This document shows positions 8,768 through 17,670 of a DNA stretch of 64,000 nucleotides, piece after piece (the stretch's first letter is position 1; the number at the start of each line of letters is the position of its first letter). A program made the translations under genes and the position numbers. The notes beneath the pieces are model-generated. The model was not told where the DNA came from and did no database searches. It saw nothing but the letters and a program-made list of their open reading frames with translations. The stretch lies in contig NZ_MSJR01000011.1 in assembly GCF_002078605.1 (NCBI RefSeq), positions 27,387 to 91,386 of the forward strand, in the 5' to 3' direction. Origin of the DNA: Salegentibacter sediminis (GTDB lineage: Bacteria; Bacteroidota; Bacteroidia; Flavobacteriales; Flavobacteriaceae).

Positions 8768-9943
8768 TTATTCTTGTATTCGATTATATTTCTTCAGCGT
8801 TTCAATTAGTAAATCGTGAGGTAATGCATACGCTTTATTTTCATTAATTCCTTCCATTGTTTCAGCAGCTACCATTGCATTGATAATTGCTTCTTCAACA
8901 GCCTGAACAGTTGCTTCAAAAACAGGCATTAGCAGGTCATTCGACATTGATTCTACGGTTGTTGCTTCATCCCGATTAAATGCATTCTCATTAGCCGTAG
9001 AAAATGCTAAAAAGATATCTCCAGAACCATTACTTCCTCGTCCGCCTACAATTCCAACACCTAATGGAATTCTTTGTGCTATTCTTTTTAATTGGTGAGG
9101 TAAAAGTGGAACATCAGTTGCAACAATAACTATAATTGAACCGTCTCCTTCTTGTCGTCTTGATTTAGGTGGCGCATTAAATACGTAATTTAAGGTGTCT
9201 TTTAATTCAATTCCAACTGGGACACCAGCGATTGATAAGTTTCTTTTGGCTCCAAAATTGGATTGAACAATTGCTCCAAGGGTATACGTTGAATCCTTAA
9301 TTTTAAAAACTCTGGAAGAAGTTCCTGTACCTCCTTTAAAGCCTAAGCACATCATTCCAGTTCCACCACCAACATTTCCCTCGGCAATCTTTCCGCTCGA
9401 TGAATTTTTTATGGCTTCTAAAACATTTTCTTCTTTGACGTGAAACCCATAAATGTCATTTAAGAAACCATCATAAGTTTCAGCTACAACAGGATAGGTG
9501 TACCACCAATCGTCTCCGTTATACCAATCCGTATCTACATACCACTTTAATATTGCATCTCTAACAACTCCAACACTGTTTGTATTGGTTATCATAATTG
9601 GGGTTTCTAAAAAACCCGATTCAGTTACCCAAGTTGTACCTGTCATTTCTCCATTTCCATTGAGACTGTACCAATTAGCAAAAACCGGACTAAATTTTTT
9701 GGCTTTTCCTCTCGGAAATATTGCAGTAACTCCAGTTCTTACAGGACCCTTACCTACTATATTTTCTCCATTCCCAGAAATAATAGTGCTATATCCAACC
9801 TCGACTCCTTTAACATCTGTAATAGCATTAAATTCTCCAGTTGCCCCCACAAATGGAACACCCAAATCTCTGGCTCTTGGTTTTTGTCCGTATGATTGAT
9901 AGGTAACGAACAGTATTACAAAAAATAGAATTGTTCTTTTCAT
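8768..9943 (-). CDS. P1 family peptidase (DmpA/BapA-type, MEROPS S58)
   Basis: 391 residues with an N-terminal signal peptide (ILFFVILFVTYQSYG-Q), so exported to the periplasm. PRARDLGVPF, TGVTAIFPRG and the GNVGGGTGM loop are family hallmarks. The segment GGRGSNGSGDIFLAFSTAN holds the serine around which S58 enzymes cleave themselves into alpha and beta subunits and which then acts as N-terminal nucleophile. The family are aminopeptidases acting on D-Ala, beta-amino or hydrophobic N-termini. Full length. Next to no functionally related gene. Confidence 0.9.
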   Translation of the reverse strand: MKRTILFFVILFVTYQSYGQKPRARDLGVPFVGATGEFNAITDVKGVEVGYSTIISGNGENIVGKGPVRTGVTAIFPRGKAKKFSPVFANWYSLNGNGEMTGTTWVTESGFLETPIMITNTNSVGVVRDAILKWYVDTDWYNGDDWWYTYPVVAETYDGFLNDIYGFHVKEENVLEAIKNSSSGKIAEGNVGGGTGMMCLGFKGGTGTSSRVFKIKDSTYTLGAIVQSNFGAKRNLSIAGVPVGIELKDTLNYVFNAPPKSRRQEGDGSIIVIVATDVPLLPHQLKRIAQRIPLGVGIVGGRGSNGSGDIFLAFSTANENAFNRDEATTVESMSNDLLMPVFEATVQAVEEAIINAMVAAETMEGINENKAYALPHDLLIETLKKYNRIQE

Positions 9944-10100
9944 TTTATTTGTTTTTAATGTGGTACAACTTGATATATCACTATAAAGATAGTAGAATAT
10001 ATCAGTAGTATCCGGGATAAGGAAGATTGCAAAAGTGACGAGTAAAAATAGAAAGGGGAAGTGATCTGGCCTAAAATGGGTAGAAATTGCTTAGCAGGTT

Positions 10101-11582
10101 TCAATCTACCAGCTTAATAAAATTAAATTCTGTACGATCGAAAACTCTGATCTTAAATGATCCCGGTTCCTGGAATTCATAAAATACTTGCGGAGAAATG
10201 GCAAATGGAGTGGATTTATTGATATAGCCAGGTGCGAATATATCAGGTTTTAGATTTACCAGTCTTTCACTCCATGAGTCCAAATCGCTACTGATATGTG
10301 CCTGAAGATGCCCTTCCTGATTATCAATTACAGCGGACCAATGAATACTGTCCAGAGTTATGGCTCTGTATTTTCCTATATATTTTCTTAGGGTAGCATC
10401 ATTTGGTTGGTTAGGCAATTTTGGTAATTCTTTTTGAATATCAAATGGGCCCGGGTGTTCGAGAATCCCTGAATATGCCAGTACTTCATAAAATTCTGCG
10501 ATTTTTGGTGCGTTGTAGGTTTGGGTTAGATACACAACAATCGCATTATCATTTTGATAACCTGATGCCGATGTCCCATACCATCCAGCATGTCCAAAAA
10601 GATCAGCTTTAATTGGGGATTGAGGCACAAACCAATGTAAACCTATAGCTTTGCCCTTGTTATCCAATGCCAGGTCGACGGTAGTTTCCTGGAGAATACG
10701 AGTTCCGTTTAATTCGCCTTTATTTAACCAAAGCTGTAAAAATTTAGCATAATCATGAGCTGTTGTGGCTGCCCCTGTTGCTCCACGAAAGAACGGATAC
10801 ATAGAAGGATCAGAACCTGGTATCCAATACACCTCTGGAATCCCATTTTTTACTCCATAGGTTTTAGGTATTTTCTTAAACCAGTCGGCTTGTGGATCTT
10901 CCAATAAATAGGTGTCATTCATTTTTAAAGGTTGAAGAATATTTTCTTTTAAAAAGAATTCGGCAGGCATTCCTGAACTTACTTCAATAATTCGGGAAAG
11001 CAAAATGGTATTTAATGAACTATACTCTTCAAAACCTAGAGGGTAGACTGGTTCACGGGCTGCTAAAATGTCTACCACTTCCTGAATATTATTTAGTTTT
11101 CTAAGTTCCTCCCCATAATCTTTCCATATCTGAAATTCCCCATAGCCGGAAGTATGTCTTAGCAAATGCTCAATAGTAATTGAATCTTCAGCTATTTTTT
11201 TAAAGGCAGGAATGTATTTAGAGATTTTGTCATTAAGTTGAAGTTTACCTCTTTCTTTTAAAATTAAAATACCAGTTGCAGTTATAGGTTTTGTCATAGA
11301 GGCCACTCTGAAAATTGAATTAATTTCAAGAGGGACATTAGATTCCAAATCTTTAAAACCAAATGCCTTATGATATAATACTTTTTCATTTTTAATGATC
11401 AGTGCTTCAACGCCTACCGGTGTATGTGAATTTGTCCAGGAGTGTAGAGAATCGCTTATTTGTTGGAAAGAATTATCATAGGTAAAGCCTGGTTGTTTCT
11501 CAGGTTTGTGTATACATGAAAATGAAAGCAAAATTGATAAACCGGTAATTAAACCAGGTAATTTTAAATTGTTTATCATCAT
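10101..11582 (-). CDS. Serine hydrolase, class C beta-lactamase/penicillin-binding fold, lipoprotein
   Basis: 493 residues. Lipobox LLSFSC (Cys23) predicts a lipoprotein. The beta-lactamase domain (about 45-380) has the SxxK motif S95-M-T-K98, the conserved LLRHTSGYGEF loop, a YSSLN motif at the second catalytic position (family usually Y-x-N) and the HAG triad replacing KTG. The last 100 residues form a separate beta-rich domain common in this family (DUF3471-like, tentative). Typical members are esterases or D-amino peptidases rather than antibiotic-hydrolysing lactamases. Isolated gene, long spacers on both sides. Confidence 0.85.
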   Translation of the reverse strand: MMINNLKLPGLITGLSILLSFSCIHKPEKQPGFTYDNSFQQISDSLHSWTNSHTPVGVEALIIKNEKVLYHKAFGFKDLESNVPLEINSIFRVASMTKPITATGILILKERGKLQLNDKISKYIPAFKKIAEDSITIEHLLRHTSGYGEFQIWKDYGEELRKLNNIQEVVDILAAREPVYPLGFEEYSSLNTILLSRIIEVSSGMPAEFFLKENILQPLKMNDTYLLEDPQADWFKKIPKTYGVKNGIPEVYWIPGSDPSMYPFFRGATGAATTAHDYAKFLQLWLNKGELNGTRILQETTVDLALDNKGKAIGLHWFVPQSPIKADLFGHAGWYGTSASGYQNDNAIVVYLTQTYNAPKIAEFYEVLAYSGILEHPGPFDIQKELPKLPNQPNDATLRKYIGKYRAITLDSIHWSAVIDNQEGHLQAHISSDLDSWSERLVNLKPDIFAPGYINKSTPFAISPQVFYEFQEPGSFKIRVFDRTEFNFIKLVD

Positions 11583-12005
11583 TTTTTAAAGCATTAATCT
11601 CCTGATCTAATTACAGGTACTTAAATATAATAGAAAATCCCTATTGGTATGAAATAAATGTAGATCGAAATTATTAAAAGTGGATTAGGAAAAATTCAAA
11701 AAGAGAGTATAAATGGAAGTGTTTTTAAAGTCCGAAGTAAACAACCCAAGTTATTATCTACTTCCATAGTAAGAACCAAATCAAGTGATTCTCCTTTAAC
11801 CAGGCGGACGGCGGTGCGAAGCGGGAGAGCCGTCTCGCCGGGAATTTGAGACGGCAGTTTTGGACTTTAGACAGGGATTAATTTTGTGCAAAACTTTGAC
11901 AAACGTGCACCGCTTTACCGGCTGTTGTTGACAGTACATATTTCACACATTTTATAACGAAAGTGCAAAGAAGCCTCTTCAAAAATTATTTAGCTGAGTT
12001 ATCTA
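11583..12005. other. Gene-free spacer with two dispersed repeats
   Basis: No convincing reading frame. It contains one copy of the GC-rich hairpin repeat (11802-11842) and, 40 bp on, the 47-bp repeat shared with 7537-7583 (here 11880-11926). The end carries the operator and promoter of the following ArsR gene. Confidence 0.7.
11802..11842. repeat. GC-rich hairpin repeat, copy 1
   Basis: AGGCGGACGGCGGTGCGAAG followed by CGGGAGAGCCGTCTCGCCGGG. The arms GGCGGACGGC and GCCGTCTCGCC pair around a 16-base loop. Four further copies lie at 15901, 19122, 19782 and 34948, all in spacers. The GC content is far above the surrounding DNA. Confidence 0.85.
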
Positions 12006-12067
12006 CTATTCAATAAAGTAATTGAATAGATTGGCTTTTTTGTATATTTGCCTATTCAAAGAAATAG
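12006..12067 (+). promoter_or_regulatory. Operator and promoter of the ArsR-rhodanese operon
   Basis: Perfect 9-bp inverted repeat CTATTCAAT (12006-12014) / ATTGAATAG (12021-12029) with 6-bp spacer, then a TATATTTG box (12042-12049, Bacteroidota TAnnTTTG type), then a second shorter palindrome CTATT-CAAAGA-AATAG (12052-12067) reusing the CTATTCAA half-site, ending 3 bp before the ATG at 12071. An ArsR-family dimer binding both sites would block its own promoter. Confidence 0.65.
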
Positions 12068-12070
12068 GGT

Positions 12071-12736
12071 ATGGATAAAAGAGTTTTTAAGGATCAGGCT
12101 TATAATGAGTTAGCCAAGATAACTAAGGCATTGGGCAACCCCCGGAGATTGGAGATCGTAGATCTATTAGCACAAGGGCCTTTTTCGGTTGAAAAAATAG
12201 CTGAGCAAACCAGTTTAAGCATTGCTAATGCTTCTCAGCATTTACAGGTTTTAAAAGGTGCGCGTCTTGTGGAAATTGATAAGAAAGGAAATTTTATTTA
12301 TTACAGGCTTACCAATGATGAGGTTTTTAAAACCTGGCGTGCTCTGCGAGATTTGGGATTTAGGTTGAATGCGGAGGCTGAAAAATTAGTTAATAATTTT
12401 TATCGCTCAGGACAGAAACCTACACCTATTCCTATGGAGGATTTATATAATGGAAATTATGATAAGGATACTTTGATCCTGGATGTTCGTCCCGGAGAAG
12501 AATATCATCGGGGACATATTGCAAATGCTATTTCAATTCCTATAAATGAACTATCTGAACGGCTTGGAGAACTTCCTTCAGACGTAAAAATCATAGCCTA
12601 TTGTCGTGGCCCTTTATGTGTTTATGCTGATGAGGCAGTAAACTTATTAAGAAAAAACGGAATTGATGCCAGAAGATTAAAAGAAGGCTTTCCTGATTGG
12701 AAATCCCAAGGTTTTTCTGTTGAAATGAGTAATTAA
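12071..12736 (+). CDS. ArsR-family regulator fused to a rhodanese domain
   Basis: 221 residues. Residues 10-90 are a winged-helix ArsR/SmtB domain (LGNPRRLEIVDLL, SIANASQHLQVL recognition helix); residues 120-218 are a rhodanese domain with active-site loop CRGPLC (Cys178, with Cys183 nearby). No ArsR metal-binding CxCxxC is seen, so the signal is probably a reactive sulfur, arsenic or oxidising species sensed through the rhodanese cysteine rather than a metal in the helix (inference). First gene of a three-gene operon with a methyltransferase (15 bp on) and an MFS exporter. Autoregulation is likely from the operator upstream. Confidence 0.9.
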   Translation: MDKRVFKDQAYNELAKITKALGNPRRLEIVDLLAQGPFSVEKIAEQTSLSIANASQHLQVLKGARLVEIDKKGNFIYYRLTNDEVFKTWRALRDLGFRLNAEAEKLVNNFYRSGQKPTPIPMEDLYNGNYDKDTLILDVRPGEEYHRGHIANAISIPINELSERLGELPSDVKIIAYCRGPLCVYADEAVNLLRKNGIDARRLKEGFPDWKSQGFSVEMSN

Positions 12737-12751
12737 TACAAACAGCTATTT

Positions 12752-13378
12752 ATGGAACAAATTCAAGCATTCAATTGGGCGGCAGAGGATTATGATCACT
12801 GGTTTGATATACACGCAAAGTGGTTCTATTCTGAATTAGAAGCCGTTAGAGTCGCTATTCCAAATAGCGGAAAGGCTGTTGAAATCGGGGTAGGTACCGG
12901 CAGGTTTGCAGAGTCTCTTGGAATTAAATATGGTTTAGAACCTTCGGAAAATATGGCTGCTATAGCAATGAGTCGTGGTATTGATGTCCAGATTGGAAGA
13001 GGGGGAAATATGCCTTATCCTGATGCCTCTTTTGACTTTAGTTTAATGGTTACGGTAGATTGTTTTCTGCAAAATATAGAACAGGTTTTTAGAGAAGCCT
13101 GGCGAATCACCAAACCAGGAGGGACGATAATCATCGGAATGATCGATAAGTCAAGTCCGTTAGGTAAAAAATATCAGAAGCATAAAAATAATAACCCGTA
13201 TTACAAGTCGGCTCATTTCCATGAGGTTCCAGAAATAACCAAACTACTGGAAAAAGCAGGTTTTAGTGAATTCAAATACTGGCAAACACTTTTAAACCTT
13301 GAGGAGGAAAAATTTGAAGAGCCTCAGAAGGGATATGGCAATGGAGGTTTTGTGGTAATAAGAGCTCACAAAAAATAA
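12752..13378 (+). CDS. Class I SAM-dependent methyltransferase
   Basis: 208 residues of Methyltransf_11 type. Motif I VEIGVGTGRFAESLG, motif II-like GRGGNMPYPDASFDFSLMV, post-motif TKPGGTIIIGM. The N-terminus (NWAAEDYDHWFD) is typical of small-molecule methyltransferases. No CC pair characteristic of the arsenite methylase ArsM is visible. It sits between the ArsR-rhodanese gene and an MFS exporter, so it probably modifies the toxic compound that the operon detoxifies. Substrate unknown. Confidence 0.88.
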   Translation: MEQIQAFNWAAEDYDHWFDIHAKWFYSELEAVRVAIPNSGKAVEIGVGTGRFAESLGIKYGLEPSENMAAIAMSRGIDVQIGRGGNMPYPDASFDFSLMVTVDCFLQNIEQVFREAWRITKPGGTIIIGMIDKSSPLGKKYQKHKNNNPYYKSAHFHEVPEITKLLEKAGFSEFKYWQTLLNLEEEKFEEPQKGYGNGGFVVIRAHKK

Positions 13379-13393
13379 ATACACAGAGAAAAT

Positions 13394-14650
13394 ATGAAAA
13401 CAGATACTATAGAACACGGCTTAAGAGAAAATTGGAAGCAGTTTACTCTTTTGGTAATTGTTAATGCCTTTGTTGGGGGTATGGTGGGCCTAGAACGCAG
13501 TATTCTTCCTGAAATTGCAGAAAAAGAATTTGGCATAGCTGCCACCAGTGCCATACTTTCATTTATTGTGGTTTTCGGTATTGTTAAGGCTATAGCTAAT
13601 TACTATGCGGGGGCTTTAGCCAACAGATTCGGACGTAAAAAGCTTCTTGTTTTAGGTTGGATTTTTGCCATTCCTATTCCTTTTATTCTAATGTTTGCAG
13701 AAAACTGGAATTGGATTGTAGCTGCCAATGTATTATTAGGGATAAATCAAGGTTTGGCCTGGTCGAGTACTGTTGTGATGAAAATTGACCTGGTAGGGGA
13801 ACGGCAGCGTGGCTTTGCCATGGGCCTTAATGAATTTGCGGGGTATCTGGCTGTTGGGGTAGTTGCCTATTTAACCGGTTGGATAGCAGATGTCTATGGA
13901 CTAAGACCTTATCCTTTTTACCTGGGAATTGGTTTAATGATCATGGGACTTTTAGCCAGTATATTCCTTATTAAGGACACCCATGGCCATGCCAAAAAAG
14001 AGGGAGCTACCAGTGAGGTTTCATTACTGAAGAACATTTTTTGGGATACCACGTGGAAAGATAAAAACCTGGGGTCTGTTACGCAGGCAGGGCTTATCAA
14101 TAACCTTAATGATGGTATGGCCTGGGGGCTATTCCCGATCTTGCTGGCCACCAGAGGCTTTAGCCTGGAGCAAATAGGAATTGTGGTAGCTGTTTATCCG
14201 GCGGTTTGGGGTATAGGACAATTATTTACGGGAAGGATGGCCGATAAATTTTGTAAAAAAGACATGCTATTTGTTGGGATGCTATTACAAGCCCTTGTCT
14301 TAATTGGATTAGTATGGGCTAATAGCATGTGGCTGTTTGTTGGTTTAATGAGCCTCCTTGGCTGGGGAACAGCTATGGTATACCCGACCTTTCTGGCTAC
14401 CATAGCTGAAAATACTCACCCCAGGGACAGGGCAAAAAGTATTGGGATTTTTCGGTTATGGCGGGATTTAGGATATGCAGTAGGAGCTATTCTCACAGGG
14501 GTTATTTCTGACCTTATAAATATAGAGATGGCCGTCTTACTAGTAGGGTTGTTAACCTTCTTCTCTGCCGGAGTGATCTATGTTAGGATGAGATGTGGCG
14601 AAGGCAGCTCAGTACGATTATTCTCATTAGTATCCAGGGGGACCTGTTAA
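13394..14650 (+). CDS. Major facilitator superfamily transporter
   Basis: 418 residues, 12 predicted TM helices with the loop 2-3 motif GALANRFGRKKLLVLG and its repeat in the second half (GRMADKFCKKDMLF). Starts MKTDTIEHGLRENWKQF. 15 bp after the methyltransferase gene, hence the same operon. The drug-exporter-like sequence suggests efflux of the compound sensed by the ArsR-rhodanese protein. The last 20 residues after TM12 (MRCGEGSSVRLFSLVSRGTC) are unusual and may reflect a late frameshift that changed the tail. Confidence 0.88.
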   Translation: MKTDTIEHGLRENWKQFTLLVIVNAFVGGMVGLERSILPEIAEKEFGIAATSAILSFIVVFGIVKAIANYYAGALANRFGRKKLLVLGWIFAIPIPFILMFAENWNWIVAANVLLGINQGLAWSSTVVMKIDLVGERQRGFAMGLNEFAGYLAVGVVAYLTGWIADVYGLRPYPFYLGIGLMIMGLLASIFLIKDTHGHAKKEGATSEVSLLKNIFWDTTWKDKNLGSVTQAGLINNLNDGMAWGLFPILLATRGFSLEQIGIVVAVYPAVWGIGQLFTGRMADKFCKKDMLFVGMLLQALVLIGLVWANSMWLFVGLMSLLGWGTAMVYPTFLATIAENTHPRDRAKSIGIFRLWRDLGYAVGAILTGVISDLINIEMAVLLVGLLTFFSAGVIYVRMRCGEGSSVRLFSLVSRGTC

Positions 14651-14967
14651 ATGAATGGTTAATATGTGTTTTTGACTACTATGGATAGTTTGAAATCTTT
14701 TATATCAGTGATTTTTTACAAATAATAACTTTAAATTTGATTAATATCTTTTTCAACACGTTTATAAAATTGTAGGATTGCTTTTCTTGAATACCAAATT
14801 GAGTATTATCTATTATTTATTCCCAGGCATCTATACCCAAGTATGAAATACATTCTAGAAAGCTAGCCTGGCTGGTTGGGATACACAGGAGAACCTTTTT
14901 TTTTGAAAGATTTTACCATTTGCAGTGGGTGGTGAAATTAAAAAATGGGTAAGATTTTAGATAAATC
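14651..14967. other. Spacer without recognisable feature
   Basis: 317 bp of AT-rich DNA between convergent genes (MFS and the CheY-like gene). No reading frame, strong hairpin with U-tract or repeat that I can support. Confidence 0.6.
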
Positions 14968-15363
14968 TCAGGCACTTAAGCTTGTCTCCCAGGAATTGGT
15001 GTATATATGTTTTAATTTAGGTACTGAAAGAGGTTTGCAGATGTAATCTCTTACCAATTTATGGTTTTCTGCCTTATTTATATCGAACCTGGCTATTGAG
15101 GAGGAAAGAATATTGGTTTTAAATTCATTCTGATTACCAAGATAATCCAGGAATTGCCACGCATTCATTTCAGGCATATTGATGTCTAAAAATATGATGT
15201 ATTCCCCGGTCTTATAAAAAGGAATCGTATTGAGATATTCGAGGGCTTTCTCCGGATTCAAGAAGGTAGTGATAGTATTCACCTTATCTCCACAGGCTAT
15301 TTGAATAATCTTTTTGTTGATTAGATTCGTTACCGGATCATCATCGATTAAAATGAAATTCAT
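14968..15363 (-). CDS. Single-domain response regulator (CheY-like)
   Basis: 131 residues, receiver domain only. Acidic pocket D7/D8, phosphoacceptor D60 in YIIFLDINMPEMN, a serine run SSS (87-89) at the switch Thr/Ser position, and Lys110 in ICKPLS. The C-terminus has no output domain, so it would act by protein contact or phosphotransfer. No kinase gene adjoins. Such stand-alone receivers are common in flavobacteria. Confidence 0.9.
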   Translation of the reverse strand: MNFILIDDDPVTNLINKKIIQIACGDKVNTITTFLNPEKALEYLNTIPFYKTGEYIIFLDINMPEMNAWQFLDYLGNQNEFKTNILSSSIARFDINKAENHKLVRDYICKPLSVPKLKHIYTNSWETSLSA

Positions 15364-15697
15364 AGCAATTTTTTTACTGAAGAAATAGTCTTCTTATCAA
15401 AATGTATAAAAGACTGATCTTCACATTTATACTCAAACCAGGCCATAAAGATATAAAAAACAAACAAATCTTAAATAAAAGTTAATAAAAATGATAAAAC
15501 TTTACAGGAAAACGTCAATATGAGGTTTGTAACGGGACTTCAAACACAAGTATTAAGTTGTTATTTAGGGTGTTAACCTGGATTTGAAATTTATCAAAGA
15601 GAATTATTAATGTTCTTGTAGCCTAAATAAAATCTTAAAATAAACTTAAAATTATTATCTTTGTAATTCTAAAGTTCAACAATATATTTTTCTGATT
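15364..15697. promoter_or_regulatory. Divergent spacer with a candidate promoter
   Basis: 334 bp between the CheY-like gene (minus) and a small membrane-protein gene (plus). A TATCTTTG box, fitting TAnnTTTG, lies about 40 bp before the small gene. I see no repeat or hairpin here. Confidence 0.4.
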
Positions 15698-15832
15698 ATG
15701 GGGAATTGGAAGAATTTCTGGAGTCTGACCGGGCCTAAAGCTAAAAACGCGCCGAGAATTATTTTCATATTGTTCTTATCATTTTACCTGTTGGGGGTTC
15801 TACTTGTGGCCTACTGGATATTCAATAGCTAA
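15698..15832 (+). CDS. Small single-pass membrane protein
   Basis: 44 codons from ATG: MGNWKNFWSLTGPKAKNAPR, then one hydrophobic helix (IIFILFLSFYLLGVLLVAYW) and IFNS. The basic, polar N-terminus and single TM helix are typical of small membrane proteins; a promoter-like TATCTTTG box lies upstream. I recognise no family. Real-gene status rests on the clean start, the TM segment and the promoter box. Confidence 0.5.
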   Translation: MGNWKNFWSLTGPKAKNAPRIIFILFLSFYLLGVLLVAYWIFNS

Positions 15833-15900
15833 ACAGGTTTTCGAGAATAAAGTTAGATTGTATTGAACCCTGAAATCCAGTTTTTTTATTGGTAAAGTTA

Positions 15901-15940
15901 AGGCGGACGGCGGTGCGAAGCGAGGAAGCCGTCTCGCCGG
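15901..15940. repeat. GC-rich hairpin repeat, copy 2
   Basis: AGGCGGACGGCGGTGCGAAG then CGAGGAAGCCGTCTCGCCGG; same stem as copy 1, loop differs by one base pair. In the spacer between the small membrane protein and the APC permease genes. Confidence 0.85.
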
Positions 15941-16109
15941 TTCTTTCAGCCTCACTAGTCTTTAGTTTTTAGACGCTGGGATTTTAGGAAAGGGTAATGT
16001 CTTATTTACTTCCTGGAGATTCTAGCCCTTCAAGCCTGTGGGAAATATTGCTGTCGAGGGTATGATTTAGGTGAACGTCAATAGAAAATCTCTTGAATTT
16101 AGTTAGAGA

Positions 16110-17399
16110 TTAATTTTTGTGTGCGGCTTTCAATCTTAAAGCAATTGAATGCCAAATCAAACCTGCACCTAGTAATACAAGACCACCAATCCAAAAAGTG
16201 GGCTCAATCCAAAAAGCGAGAAACAAGCATCCAAATAATCCTAAAGCCGGAATCCAACTAGGATATAAGCGTAATTCTGAGGGCATCCTCAGAGCTGAAA
16301 GATTGGTAATGGCGTAATAGATCAATACAGTGAATGCACTAAATGACCAGGTGAATACAACATCTCCGCTTAATACCAGCAAGCCAATAATTCCTCCGGT
16401 TACCCAGACAGCTATAGCAGGGCTTTGATTTCTGGTATTTATTTTCCCCAGTTTAGAGGGTAGATCTTTTCTACGTGCCATACTTAGTATCACCCGGGAC
16501 AGACCTAGCAGTAAATTAAGTAATACCCCTAACATGGCAGTAATGGCAGCGATAGTGACTACAGATCCAATTATGGGTACTGAAAGTGCCTGAGCAACGA
16601 GCATCAGGGGTGCTGCTTTTCCCTCGACGGTTTGTCCAAATGCTTCGGCTCCCATCACCTGAATGGCTGTAAGTGAAACGCTAAGGTAGAGTATTACAAT
16701 AATTAGCATGGCCAGAATGATAGCTTTGGGAATGGTAGTACGGGGTTGGGATACTTCTTCCCCCAGCGTTGCAATTCGACCATAACCGGTATATGCAACA
16801 AACATAAGGGCGGACCCATATAGAATTGAAGTAATGGAGGTATCATTTACAGAATCAATAATAGGTTGAACTGGAAAACCCTTAACAAAGAAGCTGACGA
16901 TTACAAGCAAAGCGAGACCTAATAGGGTGGCTGAAACAATTAGTATGTTAGCCTGATTGCTTCGTTTAATGCCACCGGAAACAAGTAATGTCATCAGAAA
17001 AAGCAGCAAAAGTCCTGCCCCTATGATGAGCACTTGATCGGCGTTTACATCCAATGCATAAAATAAATAGCCGATACACCCCAATACGGCTGTTGCAGCA
17101 GAGGCTGACTTTGCTATCAAAAACATCCATCCGGCAGCAAATCCAAAATAAGAGTTTAGGAAGCGGTTTCCGTATTCATAAGTACCTCGACTCACCGGGT
17201 GTGCGGCCGCTAGTTGTGCACTGCTTAAGCCATTGAGAGCTGCAAGAACAGCAGCGATTATGACTGCGATAATAATGCCGCTACCTGCAATTTGGGTAGC
17301 AATGGCAATACTTACAAAAATGCCTGTCCCAACTATTGAACCCAAGCCCATTAAAATGGCTCCCGGTGTTTTTAACTCCCGTTTTAGTTCGTTCTCCAT
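16110..17399 (-). CDS. APC-superfamily amino acid permease
   Basis: 429 residues, 12 TM helices. The N-terminal half carries the substrate-binding GSIVGTGIFVS in TM1 and the conserved GYGRIATLGEEVSQPRTTIP stretch after TM6, both diagnostic of amino acid/polyamine antiporters. Cytoplasmic start MENELKRELKTPGAILMG. Likely imports or exchanges an amino acid; specificity cannot be read from sequence. Upstream on the same strand lie a truncated DoxX gene, PhzF and RidA. Confidence 0.9.
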   Translation of the reverse strand: MENELKRELKTPGAILMGLGSIVGTGIFVSIAIATQIAGSGIIIAVIIAAVLAALNGLSSAQLAAAHPVSRGTYEYGNRFLNSYFGFAAGWMFLIAKSASAATAVLGCIGYLFYALDVNADQVLIIGAGLLLLFLMTLLVSGGIKRSNQANILIVSATLLGLALLVIVSFFVKGFPVQPIIDSVNDTSITSILYGSALMFVAYTGYGRIATLGEEVSQPRTTIPKAIILAMLIIVILYLSVSLTAIQVMGAEAFGQTVEGKAAPLMLVAQALSVPIIGSVVTIAAITAMLGVLLNLLLGLSRVILSMARRKDLPSKLGKINTRNQSPAIAVWVTGGIIGLLVLSGDVVFTWSFSAFTVLIYYAITNLSALRMPSELRLYPSWIPALGLFGCLFLAFWIEPTFWIGGLVLLGAGLIWHSIALRLKAAHKN

Positions 17400-17421
17400 T
17401 ATTAACTTCTGCTATGAAATA

Positions 17422-17610
17422 TCAAGTCCATCGACCATTTACCAGCTCCTTTGATGACCTAAACAGACTCCGCAACCAGCCAGGGCCACGCATGGTAGGA
17501 AACAGGAATTTTTGAATGCCTTCTGAAAGAAAAACCACACCTACCATTAAACGAATGATGATGGTGGTTTGGGAATGGTCTGTATTGATCAATTCTTGGA
17601 AAATACTCAT
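17422..17610 (-). pseudogene. Truncated DoxX-family gene
   Basis: 62 codons. The first 40 (LINTDHSQTTIIIRLMVGVVFLSEGIQKFLFP) are the typical N-terminal helix of a DoxX protein. The sequence then diverges (TMRGPGWLRSLFRSSKELVNGRWT) and stops, while the family needs about 130 residues and four helices. Probably a gene cut by deletion, lying between phzF-like and permease genes. Confidence 0.65.
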
Positions 17611-17670
17611 TTGGAAAATTAATGAATAGGCAGAGCCCTTTATTCTATTAGCAGTGTTTTTATTTTTTTA

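Noticed and set aside
10101..11582. Beta-lactamase resistance gene
   Set aside because: Has HAG instead of KTG and an extra C-terminal domain; fits the esterase/peptidase branch of the fold.
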